Below are positions 7,797-15,981 of a DNA stretch of 33,393 nt, piece by piece. Numbering within the stretch: position 1 is the stretch's first letter; every line of letters begins with the position of its first letter. The DNA lies in assembly GCA_011049545.1 (NCBI GenBank), contig DRHQ01000052.1:1-33393 (forward strand), given 5' to 3'. The DNA comes from Candidatus Aminicenantota bacterium (GTDB lineage Bacteria > Acidobacteriota > Aminicenantia > Aminicenantales > Aminicenantaceae). The position numbers and the translations under genes are program-made. The notes beneath the pieces were generated by a model. It saw only the letters and a program-made list of their open reading frames with translations, made no database searches and was not told the DNA's origin.

Positions 7797-9041
7797 CTAT
7801 TTAAGGCAATAAATCAAAAGTAAGATTTGCTTCATGGCCAGAAAGAGCCCGTCTATTTCTGCCTCTTCGCTCAGAGCATGCTTGTACCGGCCGTAAGTTC
7901 TCCCTAAATTCACAGAGAGGATGCCTTTTTCTATTCCCACGTTGGCTTCTGTGGAACCCAGAGGATCCACTTCTATTTCTTTAACCTCGAGAAATTTAAG
8001 AATATCAAAAACCGTCCTCACCAAAAAAGAATCCTTGGCTCCAGGAATCTGATAAGCTTTTGATCGTTCATTGAGGTTCATTTCCAGTTCAACTCCCACT
8101 TCAGCGGCAACATCCTGGCAAATCTTTCGAATTTTTGTTTGGGCTTTCTCAAGCTCCTCCTGGTTGGTCGAACGAAGGTCTACAGTAAAGTAAGATTCCT
8201 CAGAAACAGCATTCCTGACTTTTCCTCCTCCAATCATACCAACATTAATAATAGTCCATTTTTCAGGAGGTTTTGAAGGAAGCTGAACCCCACTAATCCG
8301 CTCTATGGCCTTGGCCACGGCCAAATTCGGGTTGGGTACACTCCGGCTCTGCATGGTATGAGCCCCGGGACCTCGGAAAGTAATCCTTCCTCCCCCGAAT
8401 CCTAAGGCTCCATAATGAACTTTTCCCAAGTCTCCATCAAGGGCAATGACTAAATCAAACTTCTCTTCCGCAGAATCCAGAAAAGCCTCTATTCCGACAA
8501 ACCCGATTTCCTCTCCCACACTTCCTATAAAATAATAGGTGTTGTCAGGTTTGAATCCAACCTGTTTTAATGCCCGAATTGACCAGAGAAGATTTGCTAA
8601 ACTAGCTGTATCATCTCCTATGCCAGGAGCCTTAAGAAGATTGCCTTCTCTTTTGACTTTAATCTCCCAGACTCCCTGGAAGACTGTGTCTAGGTGGGCT
8701 GACATGATGATCTTCTTTCCCTTGCCAGTTCCTTTCCAGATCCCGATAACATTGCCAGAAGTATCGATAACGACCTCCTCCAGGCCAGTAGCTTCAAACT
8801 GTTTTTTTAGGTACTCTGCTCTTTTTTCTTCATGTCCGGAAGGCGCAGGAATTTCTGTGAGATAAATCCATTCTTCAATGATTTTTTCTCGATTCTTCTC
8901 GATAAAAGAAAACATCTTCTGAACCAAAGGGGAATTGACCATCTCGGGTCTGAAAAGGGACTCCTCGCCCTGAGGACTGGCTGAAGAAAGAGTTGAGAAA
9001 ATGATCAAAGCAAGCAAGCCAAGCTTAAAATATTTTTTCAT
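7797..9041 (-). CDS. exported M20-family metallopeptidase
   Basis: An M20 di-zinc peptidase of about 414 residues, PepT/carboxypeptidase-like. It probably releases amino acids or small peptides in the periplasm. In the 414-residue numbering the metal-site motifs appear in order: SAHLDT (His116, Asp118), GIGDD (Asp143-144), the catalytic GEE pair (Glu177-178), ALDGD, and a late KHALSEE histidine. The dimerisation insert sits in the middle. A Sec signal is clear (KKYFKLGLLALIIFSTLSSA). I chose ATG 9041 because it gives a normal signal peptide and has AGGAG 10 bases upstream. An in-frame ATG at 9059 would add six residues. Physiological substrates are unknown. Confidence 0.88.
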   Translation of the reverse strand: MKKYFKLGLLALIIFSTLSSASPQGEESLFRPEMVNSPLVQKMFSFIEKNREKIIEEWIYLTEIPAPSGHEEKRAEYLKKQFEATGLEEVVIDTSGNVIGIWKGTGKGKKIIMSAHLDTVFQGVWEIKVKREGNLLKAPGIGDDTASLANLLWSIRALKQVGFKPDNTYYFIGSVGEEIGFVGIEAFLDSAEEKFDLVIALDGDLGKVHYGALGFGGGRITFRGPGAHTMQSRSVPNPNLAVAKAIERISGVQLPSKPPEKWTIINVGMIGGGKVRNAVSEESYFTVDLRSTNQEELEKAQTKIRKICQDVAAEVGVELEMNLNERSKAYQIPGAKDSFLVRTVFDILKFLEVKEIEVDPLGSTEANVGIEKGILSVNLGRTYGRYKHALSEEAEIDGLFLAMKQILLLIYCLK

Positions 9042-9192
9042 CCTATTCTTACTCCTCATTAATATATAACCTTATATTAAAACTGCCGACGCTCTCATAA
9101 CGCGTCAAAAGGAACGGGAAAGTCTCATCTCAATCTTTAGTCCAGCATGCGCTGAGTCACCGAAATTTAAGTCAGGAAGTTTCAAAAATTAT

Positions 9193-9229
9193 GAGATTGC
9201 CACGCTCCCTTCGGTCGCCTGCAATGACA
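9193..9229. repeat. REP-like dispersed repeat
   Basis: A 37-base motif beginning gagattgccacgctcccttc and ending gcaatgaca, with a CGCTCCCTTCGGTCGC-type partial palindrome. Related copies occur at 28568-28676. Motifs of this kind are frequent intergenic repeats in many bacterial genomes. The rest of the 9042-9286 gap holds nothing I recognise. Confidence 0.6.
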
Positions 9230-9286
9230 ATATCAATCACATTATTTTAGACAAAGCCTAATATCTATCTTTATCCAAAGCAAAGT

Positions 9287-10759
9287 TTATTCGCTGAAGT
9301 GTTTAATGACGCGAACAACAGTCTGCGCACAGATTTTGCAGAAGGGCTTCTTTCCTTTGGTAAACATCAGGCAGTCCAGCATAGGTCGATAGAGGCCCTT
9401 GGCTGAATAGCCAGCACCCTCAAAAACGCCAACCTTATCTCTAAACCTGCTTTTTGAAAAATAATCGTCCACCTTTTTGGCATGGTCTCTGGAGAGTCGA
9501 TCAGATTCTTGTTCAACCTTCTCTACTTCAGCTTGAGGAGCTTTTTCCCTTTTCATCCTTGCAATCTTTTCGTTTATTTCACCGCGTATCTTCTGGTAAG
9601 CCATGTCCATCTTGTCAAAACCTTCCTTCTCCCAGGGAGTTGGAATTTCGATATTGGGAGTCAGCGAATCTTTCCATTTAATGTTCTTGGGATCAAGCAA
9701 AGCGGTGATATTAGGTTCTACAGGCTCCACTCCTCTTGGATAAAACTCATTATAAGCAACAGAGGATGTGTAATATCCATCCGCGAGGCCGGCAAAGGAA
9801 TGGCCAAACTCGTGGAGGAAGAGATACTCATACCACTGATTGTCAACCGTAAAAGTGCAGTACAGATTGTAGATTCCTCCGCCTCCATAGCGCTTATGAT
9901 TGATCATGATAAAGAGGAAGTCGTAGGGAACATGGGCCGCTATATCGCGAAGGGATTTATTGTCTTCTGTCAGGAGATAACGTTCTGAGCCCAGAGAATT
10001 AAAGGTTGCATTGAGGACAGTGTTTTTAAAGATTCCAGGCCGGGGTTCATCACAACCGCTTTCCTCTGAAGGCTTGAACACGCCGTAGATATTGAACCTG
10101 TCTTTGTAAGTTCTGTAAGGTTCGTGGTTGAAAAAAACCTCGGTGAACCGCTTTAAATCTGCCTCAACCTTTTCTTCTTCCTCAGAGGTGTACCCCTCGG
10201 CGATGAAAGCTATGTCTATTTTCTCATGGGGACTCCCGTTTTTCCGAATTTCAAAGATCTTGACTTTTTTGTCTAAGTTTTCCTTTATGATACTTACTGA
10301 AGAAGGGTCGATCTCCTGGCTGAAAAGAGGCAGAAAAATATTCTCTCGATTCCTCACTTCCAGAGTAAACCTGATGTTTTTCTTAGGGTAAGGAATGAGA
10401 ATTGTCTCATGATAAGCTCTTTTTATACCCTTTAGAGCCTGGTTAGTTGTCTTGTACTCGCCGAAATAGCTATCAAATCCTTTGGAGAAAATAAGCTGTC
10501 CTGATGAAGAATCGTAAATTTTAGCGTAGTAGCGGCCGTTGTCGATGTTATCGATAAGGTTACGCTGGCTCCCTGCCCAGGTACCCTGCTCGTAAACCTG
10601 ATCGACTGTAATCCATTCTTCTTTGGCATCTCCGATGTGAAAATAATCAAGGCGCATGGTTTTATCGACAAAATAATCATCAAAGTTTAAAGATGTTTGA
10701 GCAAACTGGGCTCCTGGGATAAAGAGAATAACAATAGTATATACAATGGCACGTCTCAT
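9287..10759 (-). CDS. M64 family peptidase (IgA peptidase M64 type)
   Basis: A 490-residue secreted zinc metallopeptidase. Residues 1-20 form a Sec signal. Residues 22-150 resemble the M64 N-terminal beta domain. The catalytic domain begins at IDIAFIAEGYT (about 181) and carries HEFGHSFAGLAD, with His316, Glu317, His320 and a downstream Asp327. The founding member cleaves IgA, but most homologues are environmental and have unknown targets, so the name should not be taken as substrate. The residue after Asp327 is Gly, where I recall family members usually having Glu (GLADEY). The region 395-440 is a charged, probably helical insertion. Its start overlaps the ureohydrolase stop by 4 bases (ATGA), so the two are translationally coupled. 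Confidence 0.9.
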   Translation of the reverse strand: MRRAIVYTIVILFIPGAQFAQTSLNFDDYFVDKTMRLDYFHIGDAKEEWITVDQVYEQGTWAGSQRNLIDNIDNGRYYAKIYDSSSGQLIFSKGFDSYFGEYKTTNQALKGIKRAYHETILIPYPKKNIRFTLEVRNRENIFLPLFSQEIDPSSVSIIKENLDKKVKIFEIRKNGSPHEKIDIAFIAEGYTSEEEEKVEADLKRFTEVFFNHEPYRTYKDRFNIYGVFKPSEESGCDEPRPGIFKNTVLNATFNSLGSERYLLTEDNKSLRDIAAHVPYDFLFIMINHKRYGGGGIYNLYCTFTVDNQWYEYLFLHEFGHSFAGLADGYYTSSVAYNEFYPRGVEPVEPNITALLDPKNIKWKDSLTPNIEIPTPWEKEGFDKMDMAYQKIRGEINEKIARMKREKAPQAEVEKVEQESDRLSRDHAKKVDDYFSKSRFRDKVGVFEGAGYSAKGLYRPMLDCLMFTKGKKPFCKICAQTVVRVIKHFSE

Positions 10760-11619
10760 GATTCCCCCTCGGACCTTGGTCTATTTAAAATAGCAATCCC
10801 GCCCACCACTTCTTTAATGATCTTCACTGCAGCGGCAGCCGTGATTCCTGATACGTCTCGATCAGGATAAACCTCCACTACATCCAGCCCCACAATTCGA
10901 GCATCTAAAGCATGAAGGATGTCTAACGCCTGGCGGGTAGAAAGGCCACCTGCCTCATGGTGGGCAACCCCCGGGGCAAAAGCAGGGTCAAGGGCATCCA
11001 TATCAAAAGATATATACAAGGGATTTGAAAACTTCAAAGAAAGCGGCCCTTTTATATCTTTCATCTCAATCATCCGAACTCCATGTTCTGATGCCTTTGC
11101 TCTCTGCTGACCGTTAGCAGCTCTTATTCCTACTTGAACGAGGTTTTGAGCCAGGCCCTCTTCCATTATTCTGGCAAATGGGCAGGCATTGGAATAACGA
11201 TCTCCGTACATCTCTTCGTACAAATCCGGATGCGCATCGAAATGGAGGATATCCAAGGGTTTAAATTTTCTGGCGAAGGCTTTCACAACAGGGTAACTGA
11301 TAGAATGGTCTCCCCCTATCACAACAGGCACTGCCTTCTTTTCTAATATCTTAAGGATAGTTTCTTCGACACGGGAAAACACATCGAGAAAATCTCCTGA
11401 AACATCCACATCCCCCAAGTCCCTTAAAATTACCTCCTCTTCCAAATTCGCACCGAATTCAGTCCAGGGATTGATGGCTTTCCCGGTGGATGCGGCTCGA
11501 ATAGCTTGAGGTCCTTTCGAAGTTCCCCTTAAGTAACAGGACTTTTCATCAAAGGGAATTCCGATAATGGCAATATTATACTCTTCGCTCTGCTTTACTG
11601 CCCCTCCAAAATCAGTCAT
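10756..11619 (-). CDS. ureohydrolase family protein (agmatinase-like)
   Basis: A 287-residue cytoplasmic binuclear-manganese hydrolase of the arginase/agmatinase family, which removes urea from guanidino compounds. All metal-site motifs are present: GGDHS (His105), HFDAHPDLY (Asp128, His130, Asp132) and SFDMDALDPAFAPG (Asp206, Asp208). SFDMDALDPAFAPG together with a short N-terminus favours an agmatinase-like over an arginase activity, but guanidinobutyrase or formimidoylglutamase cannot be excluded. The start has AGGAG 7 bases upstream. It overlaps the M64 gene by 4 bases. A link between peptide breakdown and arginine or agmatine use is a reasonable inference. Confidence 0.9.
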   Translation of the reverse strand: MTDFGGAVKQSEEYNIAIIGIPFDEKSCYLRGTSKGPQAIRAASTGKAINPWTEFGANLEEEVILRDLGDVDVSGDFLDVFSRVEETILKILEKKAVPVVIGGDHSISYPVVKAFARKFKPLDILHFDAHPDLYEEMYGDRYSNACPFARIMEEGLAQNLVQVGIRAANGQQRAKASEHGVRMIEMKDIKGPLSLKFSNPLYISFDMDALDPAFAPGVAHHEAGGLSTRQALDILHALDARIVGLDVVEVYPDRDVSGITAAAAVKIIKEVVGGIAILNRPRSEGES

Positions 11620-11722
11620 TCCTATTCTCCTAGATGAGACTTATTAAAAATTCATCTCCACAATAATGAAGAAGGTAAAAAAGATTATACAGAAAAATAC
11701 ATGAATTTGAAATTGGAGAAAT

Positions 11723-11735
11723 GGGGTCTGATCCC
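11723..11735. repeat. short GGGGTCTGATCCC palindrome
   Basis: ggggtctgatccc is followed by caactttgc. It resembles the arms of the long inverted repeat at 12419-12579 (ggggtcagacttgc) and is probably a solo or decayed copy of the same family. It lies upstream of the flavin-reductase-like gene. Confidence 0.45.
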
Positions 11736-11751
11736 AACTTTGCTTTTCGAC

Positions 11752-11780
11752 TTTGCATTTGCTTAAAAAATAATTATAAT
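11752..11780 (+). promoter_or_regulatory. promoter for the flavin-reductase-like gene
   Basis: TTTGCA (11752-11757), 17 bases, then a perfect TATAAT (11775-11780). This predicts a leader of about 70 bases before the ATG at 11857. Confidence 0.45.
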
Positions 11781-11856
11781 TCGAGGAAGATAAAAAGGCT
11801 CACTGCCTGGTTCAAAACTTGAGCCTTCATTATGCGTGTAATCCTGGGAGGTGGCT

Positions 11857-12417
11857 ATGAAAAAAATAACAACTCAAATCGAAAATTTTCAGTATTTTTA
11901 TCCTTATACCGTGGCCCTTGTGGGTGCTCAATCAGAGAATCAAACCAATTATATGGCTTGTGCCTGGCATACCGCCCTCTCCTTTGATCCACCTCTCTTC
12001 GGCGTTCTTGTCGCCAAAAAGAGACTTACCCATCAAGTTATTTCTGAGGCAAGAGAATTCACCGTGAACTTTATCAGCTCAGAACGGGTGAAACTTTCTG
12101 CCCAGATGGGAAGAAAATCAGGTCATGACATGGACAAGATCAAAGAGTTTCAGGTCAAACTTTCCCCCTCAAAAATTATCCAAACTCCTATTATCGACGA
12201 AGCTTATGTCTCTTTCGAATGTAAAGTGGCAGATGTCAGAGCCTACGGAGACCACGATCTTTTCGTTGGTGAAATCTTAGCAATCCATGAAGATGAGAAA
12301 AGCTTCAATCCAGAAGGAGTTCTCAATACAGAAAAAATTCATCCTCTTCTTTATCTTGGAAGCGACTTTTACATTACTATCAATCCTGATACTATCAAGC
12401 ATGTTCTGCCCGATTAA
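11857..12417 (+). CDS. flavin reductase-like FMN-binding protein
   Basis: A 186-residue protein of the flavin reductase/NADH:FMN oxidoreductase split-barrel family. It has TVALVGAQSENQTNYMACAWHTALSFDPPLFGV, where the N/T-rich turn and the S-DPPL stretch form the FMN phosphate and isoalloxazine contacts in this fold. ARE-FTVNFIS and the terminal HPLLYLGSDFY are also typical. Members reduce flavin for partner enzymes or act alone, and no partner is adjacent. I chose ATG 11857 over GTG 11851 because GGGAGG ends at 11851 and would overlap the GTG. It is followed immediately by the long inverted repeat at 12419. Confidence 0.85.
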   Translation: MKKITTQIENFQYFYPYTVALVGAQSENQTNYMACAWHTALSFDPPLFGVLVAKKRLTHQVISEAREFTVNFISSERVKLSAQMGRKSGHDMDKIKEFQVKLSPSKIIQTPIIDEAYVSFECKVADVRAYGDHDLFVGEILAIHEDEKSFNPEGVLNTEKIHPLLYLGSDFYITINPDTIKHVLPD

Positions 12418-12418
12418 T

Positions 12419-12579
12419 GGGGTCAGACTTGCAAAACTTGCGTTATTTGTGGGATAAAATAAAATTATATAAACTAAGACCTTCAAGTAAGAAACAGATG
12501 AAAGCTCAACTTTTAAAGGCCTGACCTCCTAGGGAAAACAGGCGGCAATAAAAAACGCAAGTTTTGCAAGTCTGACCCC
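12419..12579. repeat. long inverted-repeat element (26-bp perfect arms)
   Basis: The arm 12419-12444 (begins ggggtcagacttgcaaaac) and the arm 12554-12579 are exact reverse complements over 26 bases, and pairing continues a few bases inward past one mismatch. The 109-base centre has no ORF. The element fills the gap between the flavin-reductase-like gene and the ABC ATPase gene, starting 2 bases after the stop codon. The structure fits a REP- or MITE-like mobile hairpin. It could also terminate transcription. Confidence 0.8.
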
Positions 12580-12622
12580 GATTGAAATAAAAGGTAATTT
12601 CCGTATAATAGGGAAGAAATTC

Positions 12623-13540
12623 ATGGCCACAGTACTCAAGATAGAGAACCTTCACAAATCCTTCACGCTGGGTTTTCTTCTCAAAAAAAAGGAAATCCTC
12701 AGAGGTATTTCTCTATCTGTAGAGCAGGGTGAGGTTTTCGGCTATCTCGGCCCGAACGGAGCAGGAAAAACCACGACCATCAAGTGCATCCTCGGCCTTA
12801 TTTTTCCCGAGAAGGGAAACATAGAAATTTTCGGCCACCCCTACCTCTCTCCTAAAGCCAAGGAGAAAACCGGGTTTCTCCCCGAAAACCCTTATTTTTA
12901 CGATCATCTTACAGCCTCAGAGTTTCTCGATTATTACAGCCAGTTATTCCTGATGAAAAAAGAAGCAAAAGAAAAAAAGATAAAAAGTCTTCTTCGCCTT
13001 GTTGATTTGGAGAAATCCGCAGACCTTCAGCTTCGAAAATTTTCCCGGGGGATGCTGCAAAGAATAGGCATGGCTCAGGCTCTTCTCAACGACCCATCTC
13101 TCGTCTTCTTAGATGAACCTCTTGGAGGCCTTGATCCTCTGGGGAGAAAAGAGATAAGAGACATCATCACTCGCCTCAAAGATGAAGGGAAGACCGTTTT
13201 CCTTTCCTCTCATATCCTGCAGGACATTGAGATGATATGCACCCGGGTAGCAATAATCGTCAACGGAGAGATTATCAGCCAAGGAGCTCTTCATGATCTG
13301 ATTTCAGAAAAAATCCTGTTTACAGAAGTCATTCTCTCTGGCGTAAACGATAAAGAGCTTAAAGAGCTTGGTGAATGTATTTCTGGCCATGGGGAAAGGA
13401 CTCTGCTTAAAGTTTTCAAGGAAGAAAATGTTGAGAAAGTCCTCCAGCTTGCCCACTCCAGCAAGGGAAAAGTCCACTCTCTTATTCCCAGGACTGAAAC
13501 CCTTGAAGACCTGTTTGTCGGGATCGTGAAACAGAGATGA
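12623..13540 (+). CDS. ABC-2 type transporter, ATP-binding subunit
   Basis: A 305-residue ABC ATPase that powers an ABC-2 exporter. Visible motifs are Walker A GPNGAGKT (43-50), a Q-loop-position PENPYFYDHL as is usual in this subfamily, signature FSRGMLQR (140-147), Walker B LVFLDEP (160-166) with the D-loop, and the switch His197 (LSSHIL). Residues from about 235 form the C-terminal extension common in DrrA/CcmA-like ATPases. It overlaps the permease gene by 4 bases (ATGA), which fixes the pairing. A GGGAAG site precedes the ATG. TATAAT at 12604-12609 could be a -10 element, but it lies too close to the ATG to be certain. Substrate unknown. Confidence 0.93.
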   Translation: MATVLKIENLHKSFTLGFLLKKKEILRGISLSVEQGEVFGYLGPNGAGKTTTIKCILGLIFPEKGNIEIFGHPYLSPKAKEKTGFLPENPYFYDHLTASEFLDYYSQLFLMKKEAKEKKIKSLLRLVDLEKSADLQLRKFSRGMLQRIGMAQALLNDPSLVFLDEPLGGLDPLGRKEIRDIITRLKDEGKTVFLSSHILQDIEMICTRVAIIVNGEIISQGALHDLISEKILFTEVILSGVNDKELKELGECISGHGERTLLKVFKEENVEKVLQLAHSSKGKVHSLIPRTETLEDLFVGIVKQR

Positions 13541-14301
13541 AAATAAAAGCGATTGCTTTCAACACATTCAAGGAAGCCATAAGAGACAGAATTCTCTATC
13601 TCCTCCTCTTTTTTGCTGCGGTCTGCATTATTTTCTCCCGGTTACTGGCTCTCCTTACTGTAGGAGATAAGATCAAAATCATCAAGGATGTTGGCCTCTC
13701 TTCTCTCTCCCTCTTCGGTGCACTTATGGCGATTCTGATGGGGACAGGGCTTGTTTTTAAAGAAATAGACAAGAAAACAATTTACACTATCATCTCCAAG
13801 CCCATCCACCGTTATCAATTTCTCTTGGGAAAGTTTTTCGGGCTCGTTTTAACCCTTTTTATTATGCTTCTTCTCATGAGCTTTATTTTCCTGGTTTTAG
13901 TCTTTTTCCACACCTTCAAAATTGAATGGGGAATGTTGATTGCCATCCTCTTCATCTTCTTCGAACTGTGCCTCATAACGTCTGTCGCCCTTCTTTTCTC
14001 CTGCTTCTCCACGCCAATACTAAGCTCCATCTTTTCCCTCGCTTTTTACTTGATCGGCCACACAGCCTGGGGAATAGAAACTCTCATCAAAAAGATTCCA
14101 CCAGGAGTGGGAAAAACGCTGGCTCAATTCCTTTACCACTTTCTCCCTGATCTTGAAAATTTCAATTTTAAAACAGAAATCGTGCAGCACCTGGATATTC
14201 CTTCCGATGTATATCTGTATTCGATCCTATATGGAATTTTTTACACTCTTTTTGTCCTGATAATAGCAGTCCTAATCTTCAGGAAACGAGACTTTATTTG
14301 A
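13537..14301 (+). CDS. ABC-2 type transporter, permease subunit
   Basis: A 254-residue integral membrane protein with about six hydrophobic helices. Between the first two lies KEIDKKTIYTIISKPIHRYQFLLGKFFG, the characteristic coupling-helix segment of ABC-2 permeases. It pairs with the ATPase upstream (4-base overlap), and the downstream TPR gene begins within 6 bases of its stop. Placement in one unit with the prepilin peptidase gene raises the possibility of a role in surface or pilus biogenesis, but ABC-2 exporters of this type also serve lipids, drugs or polysaccharide, and nothing in the sequence decides. Confidence 0.88.
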   Translation: MKIKAIAFNTFKEAIRDRILYLLLFFAAVCIIFSRLLALLTVGDKIKIIKDVGLSSLSLFGALMAILMGTGLVFKEIDKKTIYTIISKPIHRYQFLLGKFFGLVLTLFIMLLLMSFIFLVLVFFHTFKIEWGMLIAILFIFFELCLITSVALLFSCFSTPILSSIFSLAFYLIGHTAWGIETLIKKIPPGVGKTLAQFLYHFLPDLENFNFKTEIVQHLDIPSDVYLYSILYGIFYTLFVLIIAVLIFRKRDFI

Positions 14302-14306
14302 GGGCT

Positions 14307-15170
14307 ATGAAAATATTTAAGAGCGAAAAAGATTTCAGCGCCATATTTCTTGTTGTCCTGCTTATCTTATCCTGCAGCATCTTCATGAGCCTGAAAGTTA
14401 AAACCGATAATATTTCACGCAAGAAAATCCCCGGCTCTTCTATCATCTATATTCCCTCAGGGCAATATCTCAAGCTTGCTACTTTTGGCAACTCCTCTCT
14501 CCTGGCAGATATGATTTACGTCTGGGCTATCCAGTATTACAGCGACTACACTATCCCGGACATGTACGAATATTTAGACCATATTTTTTCAATCATCAAT
14601 GAGCTTGATCCCAGCTACCTGGATCCCTACGATACCGGAGCTGTGATTGCTGCTTATGAGGCTCAAGATTTGGATCTAGCTCTTAAAATCCTGGATAGAG
14701 GTCTGGAGAAAAACCCGGAGGAGTGGCTTTTTCCCTACATGGCTGCCCATTATGCCCAGATGATAAAAAAGGATCATAAGCTGGCTCAAGAGTACTACAA
14801 GAAGGCGATGAATATTGAGGAAGTTCCGCCTATTGTGGAACGGCTTTATGCTAATGCAATCTTCAAGTCCATGGATTATAAAAGGGCCTTGCAGGCCTGG
14901 ATTGAAATCTACAAGACAGCAGAGGATGAGAGAACTAAAAAAATTGCTTCCAACCACATCTATAATATTACGACTACAATAGATATCCAAAAGATAAATG
15001 GAGCTATCGCAAAATTCAAAGAAAGTTACGGCCGTAATCCCATGGAACTGTCCCAGCTTGTAAAAGCGGGATTCCTTGATTCTCTGCCAAAGGATTTAGA
15101 TGGAAAGAAATACATTTATGATTCCCGGACAGGAGAAGTGAAGACCCCAACAATCCCATGGAAACGATAA
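14307..15170 (+). CDS. TPR protein with pilin-like C-terminal tail
   Basis: A protein of about 287 residues with one N-terminal membrane segment (FSAIFLVVLLILSCSIFMSL), so the bulk lies in the periplasm. TPR-like helix pairs run from about residue 105 to 215 (GAVIAAYEAQDLDLALKILD, HYAQMIKKDHKLAQEYYKKA, IFKSMDYKRALQAWIEIY). The tail has LSQLVKAGFLDSLPKDLDGKKYIYD, a pattern resembling the C-terminal segment of pseudopilins and their relatives. A scaffold in pilus or envelope assembly is inferred from this tail and from the overlapping pilD start. ATG 14307 is preferred to an in-frame TTG at 14298. Confidence 0.75.
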   Translation: MKIFKSEKDFSAIFLVVLLILSCSIFMSLKVKTDNISRKKIPGSSIIYIPSGQYLKLATFGNSSLLADMIYVWAIQYYSDYTIPDMYEYLDHIFSIINELDPSYLDPYDTGAVIAAYEAQDLDLALKILDRGLEKNPEEWLFPYMAAHYAQMIKKDHKLAQEYYKKAMNIEEVPPIVERLYANAIFKSMDYKRALQAWIEIYKTAEDERTKKIASNHIYNITTTIDIQKINGAIAKFKESYGRNPMELSQLVKAGFLDSLPKDLDGKKYIYDSRTGEVKTPTIPWKR

Positions 15171-15934
15171 TCATTATAACCTGCTTCGGCCTTGTCTGGG
15201 GAAGCTTCCTCAACGTGGTGATCTACCGTCTTCCCCTCAGAATGAGCATTTCCAAACCCTCATCTTCCTGTCCCCATTGTGAAGAGAAAATAAAATTCTA
15301 TGACAATATTCCTGTTCTTTCCTTTTTGCTCCTTCGAGGGAAGTGCCGCCACTGCAAAGGGAAAATTTCTTTCAGGTACCCTCTGGTAGAGCTATTAACC
15401 GCCGCCAGTTTTCTTCTCCTCTACTCCCAGTACTCGTTGAGCTTCTTTTTCTTTGCCTCCTGTCTTTTTGCTTGCGCCTTGATCGCCTTAGGCTTTATCG
15501 ATTATTACCACCAGATTCTTCCTGACGAGATAACTCTCCCCAGCTTGTTACTGGCCCTCATCTACTCACTTTTCCGCACAGACCTAAACCTGAGGCAAGC
15601 GCTTATCGGAGCTGTGGCTGGAGCTGGATTCTTACTTTTCATCTATGCCGCCTATTATCTATTGCGAAAGCAGGAAGGGCTTGGCCTGGGAGACGTGACC
15701 ATGATGCTTTTAATCGGGGCTTATTTGGGCTGGCGGCAGGCTTTTTTCACCCTTATCCTGGCTTCTTTTGTCGGAGCTTTGGTTGGAATCTTTTTTATTC
15801 TCTACAAAAAGAAAGATTTTCAGTATTCTCTTCCCTTTGGGACCTTCCTTGCCCCGGCTGCATTTGCCGCACTTCTCTGGGGAGAAAGAATAATAAATGC
15901 TTATTTGAGCCTTTACAAGAATCTGAATCCTTAA
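15158..15934 (+). CDS. pilD: prepilin peptidase (leader peptidase / N-methyltransferase)
   Basis: A 258-residue inner-membrane aspartyl protease that cleaves class III signal peptides of pilins and methylates the new N-terminus. The N-terminal methylase-type domain begins WGSFLNVVIYRLP and has two CxxC pairs, CPHC (38-41) and CRHC (63-66), binding zinc. The protease half has FIDYYHQILPDEITLP (Asp115) and the GxGD-type motif GLGLGDV (Asp179). About eight membrane helices are visible and the length is normal. It overlaps the end of the TPR gene by 13 bases and lies last in the ABC-TPR-pilD unit, converging on the minor-pilin genes it would serve. Only 47 bases separate it from them, and I see no clear terminator there. 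Confidence 0.95.
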   Translation: METIIIITCFGLVWGSFLNVVIYRLPLRMSISKPSSSCPHCEEKIKFYDNIPVLSFLLLRGKCRHCKGKISFRYPLVELLTAASFLLLYSQYSLSFFFFASCLFACALIALGFIDYYHQILPDEITLPSLLLALIYSLFRTDLNLRQALIGAVAGAGFLLFIYAAYYLLRKQEGLGLGDVTMMLLIGAYLGWRQAFFTLILASFVGALVGIFFILYKKKDFQYSLPFGTFLAPAAFAALLWGERIINAYLSLYKNLNP

Positions 15935-15981
15935 ATATCTTCGGTTAAATCCCCCCAGGAATGATTGTTCTCTAGATAATG

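Noticed and set aside
9482-9988. 168-residue ORF opposite the M64 peptidase gene
   Set aside because: It lies entirely antisense to a gene with intact M64 motifs and has no ribosome site or recognisable domain.
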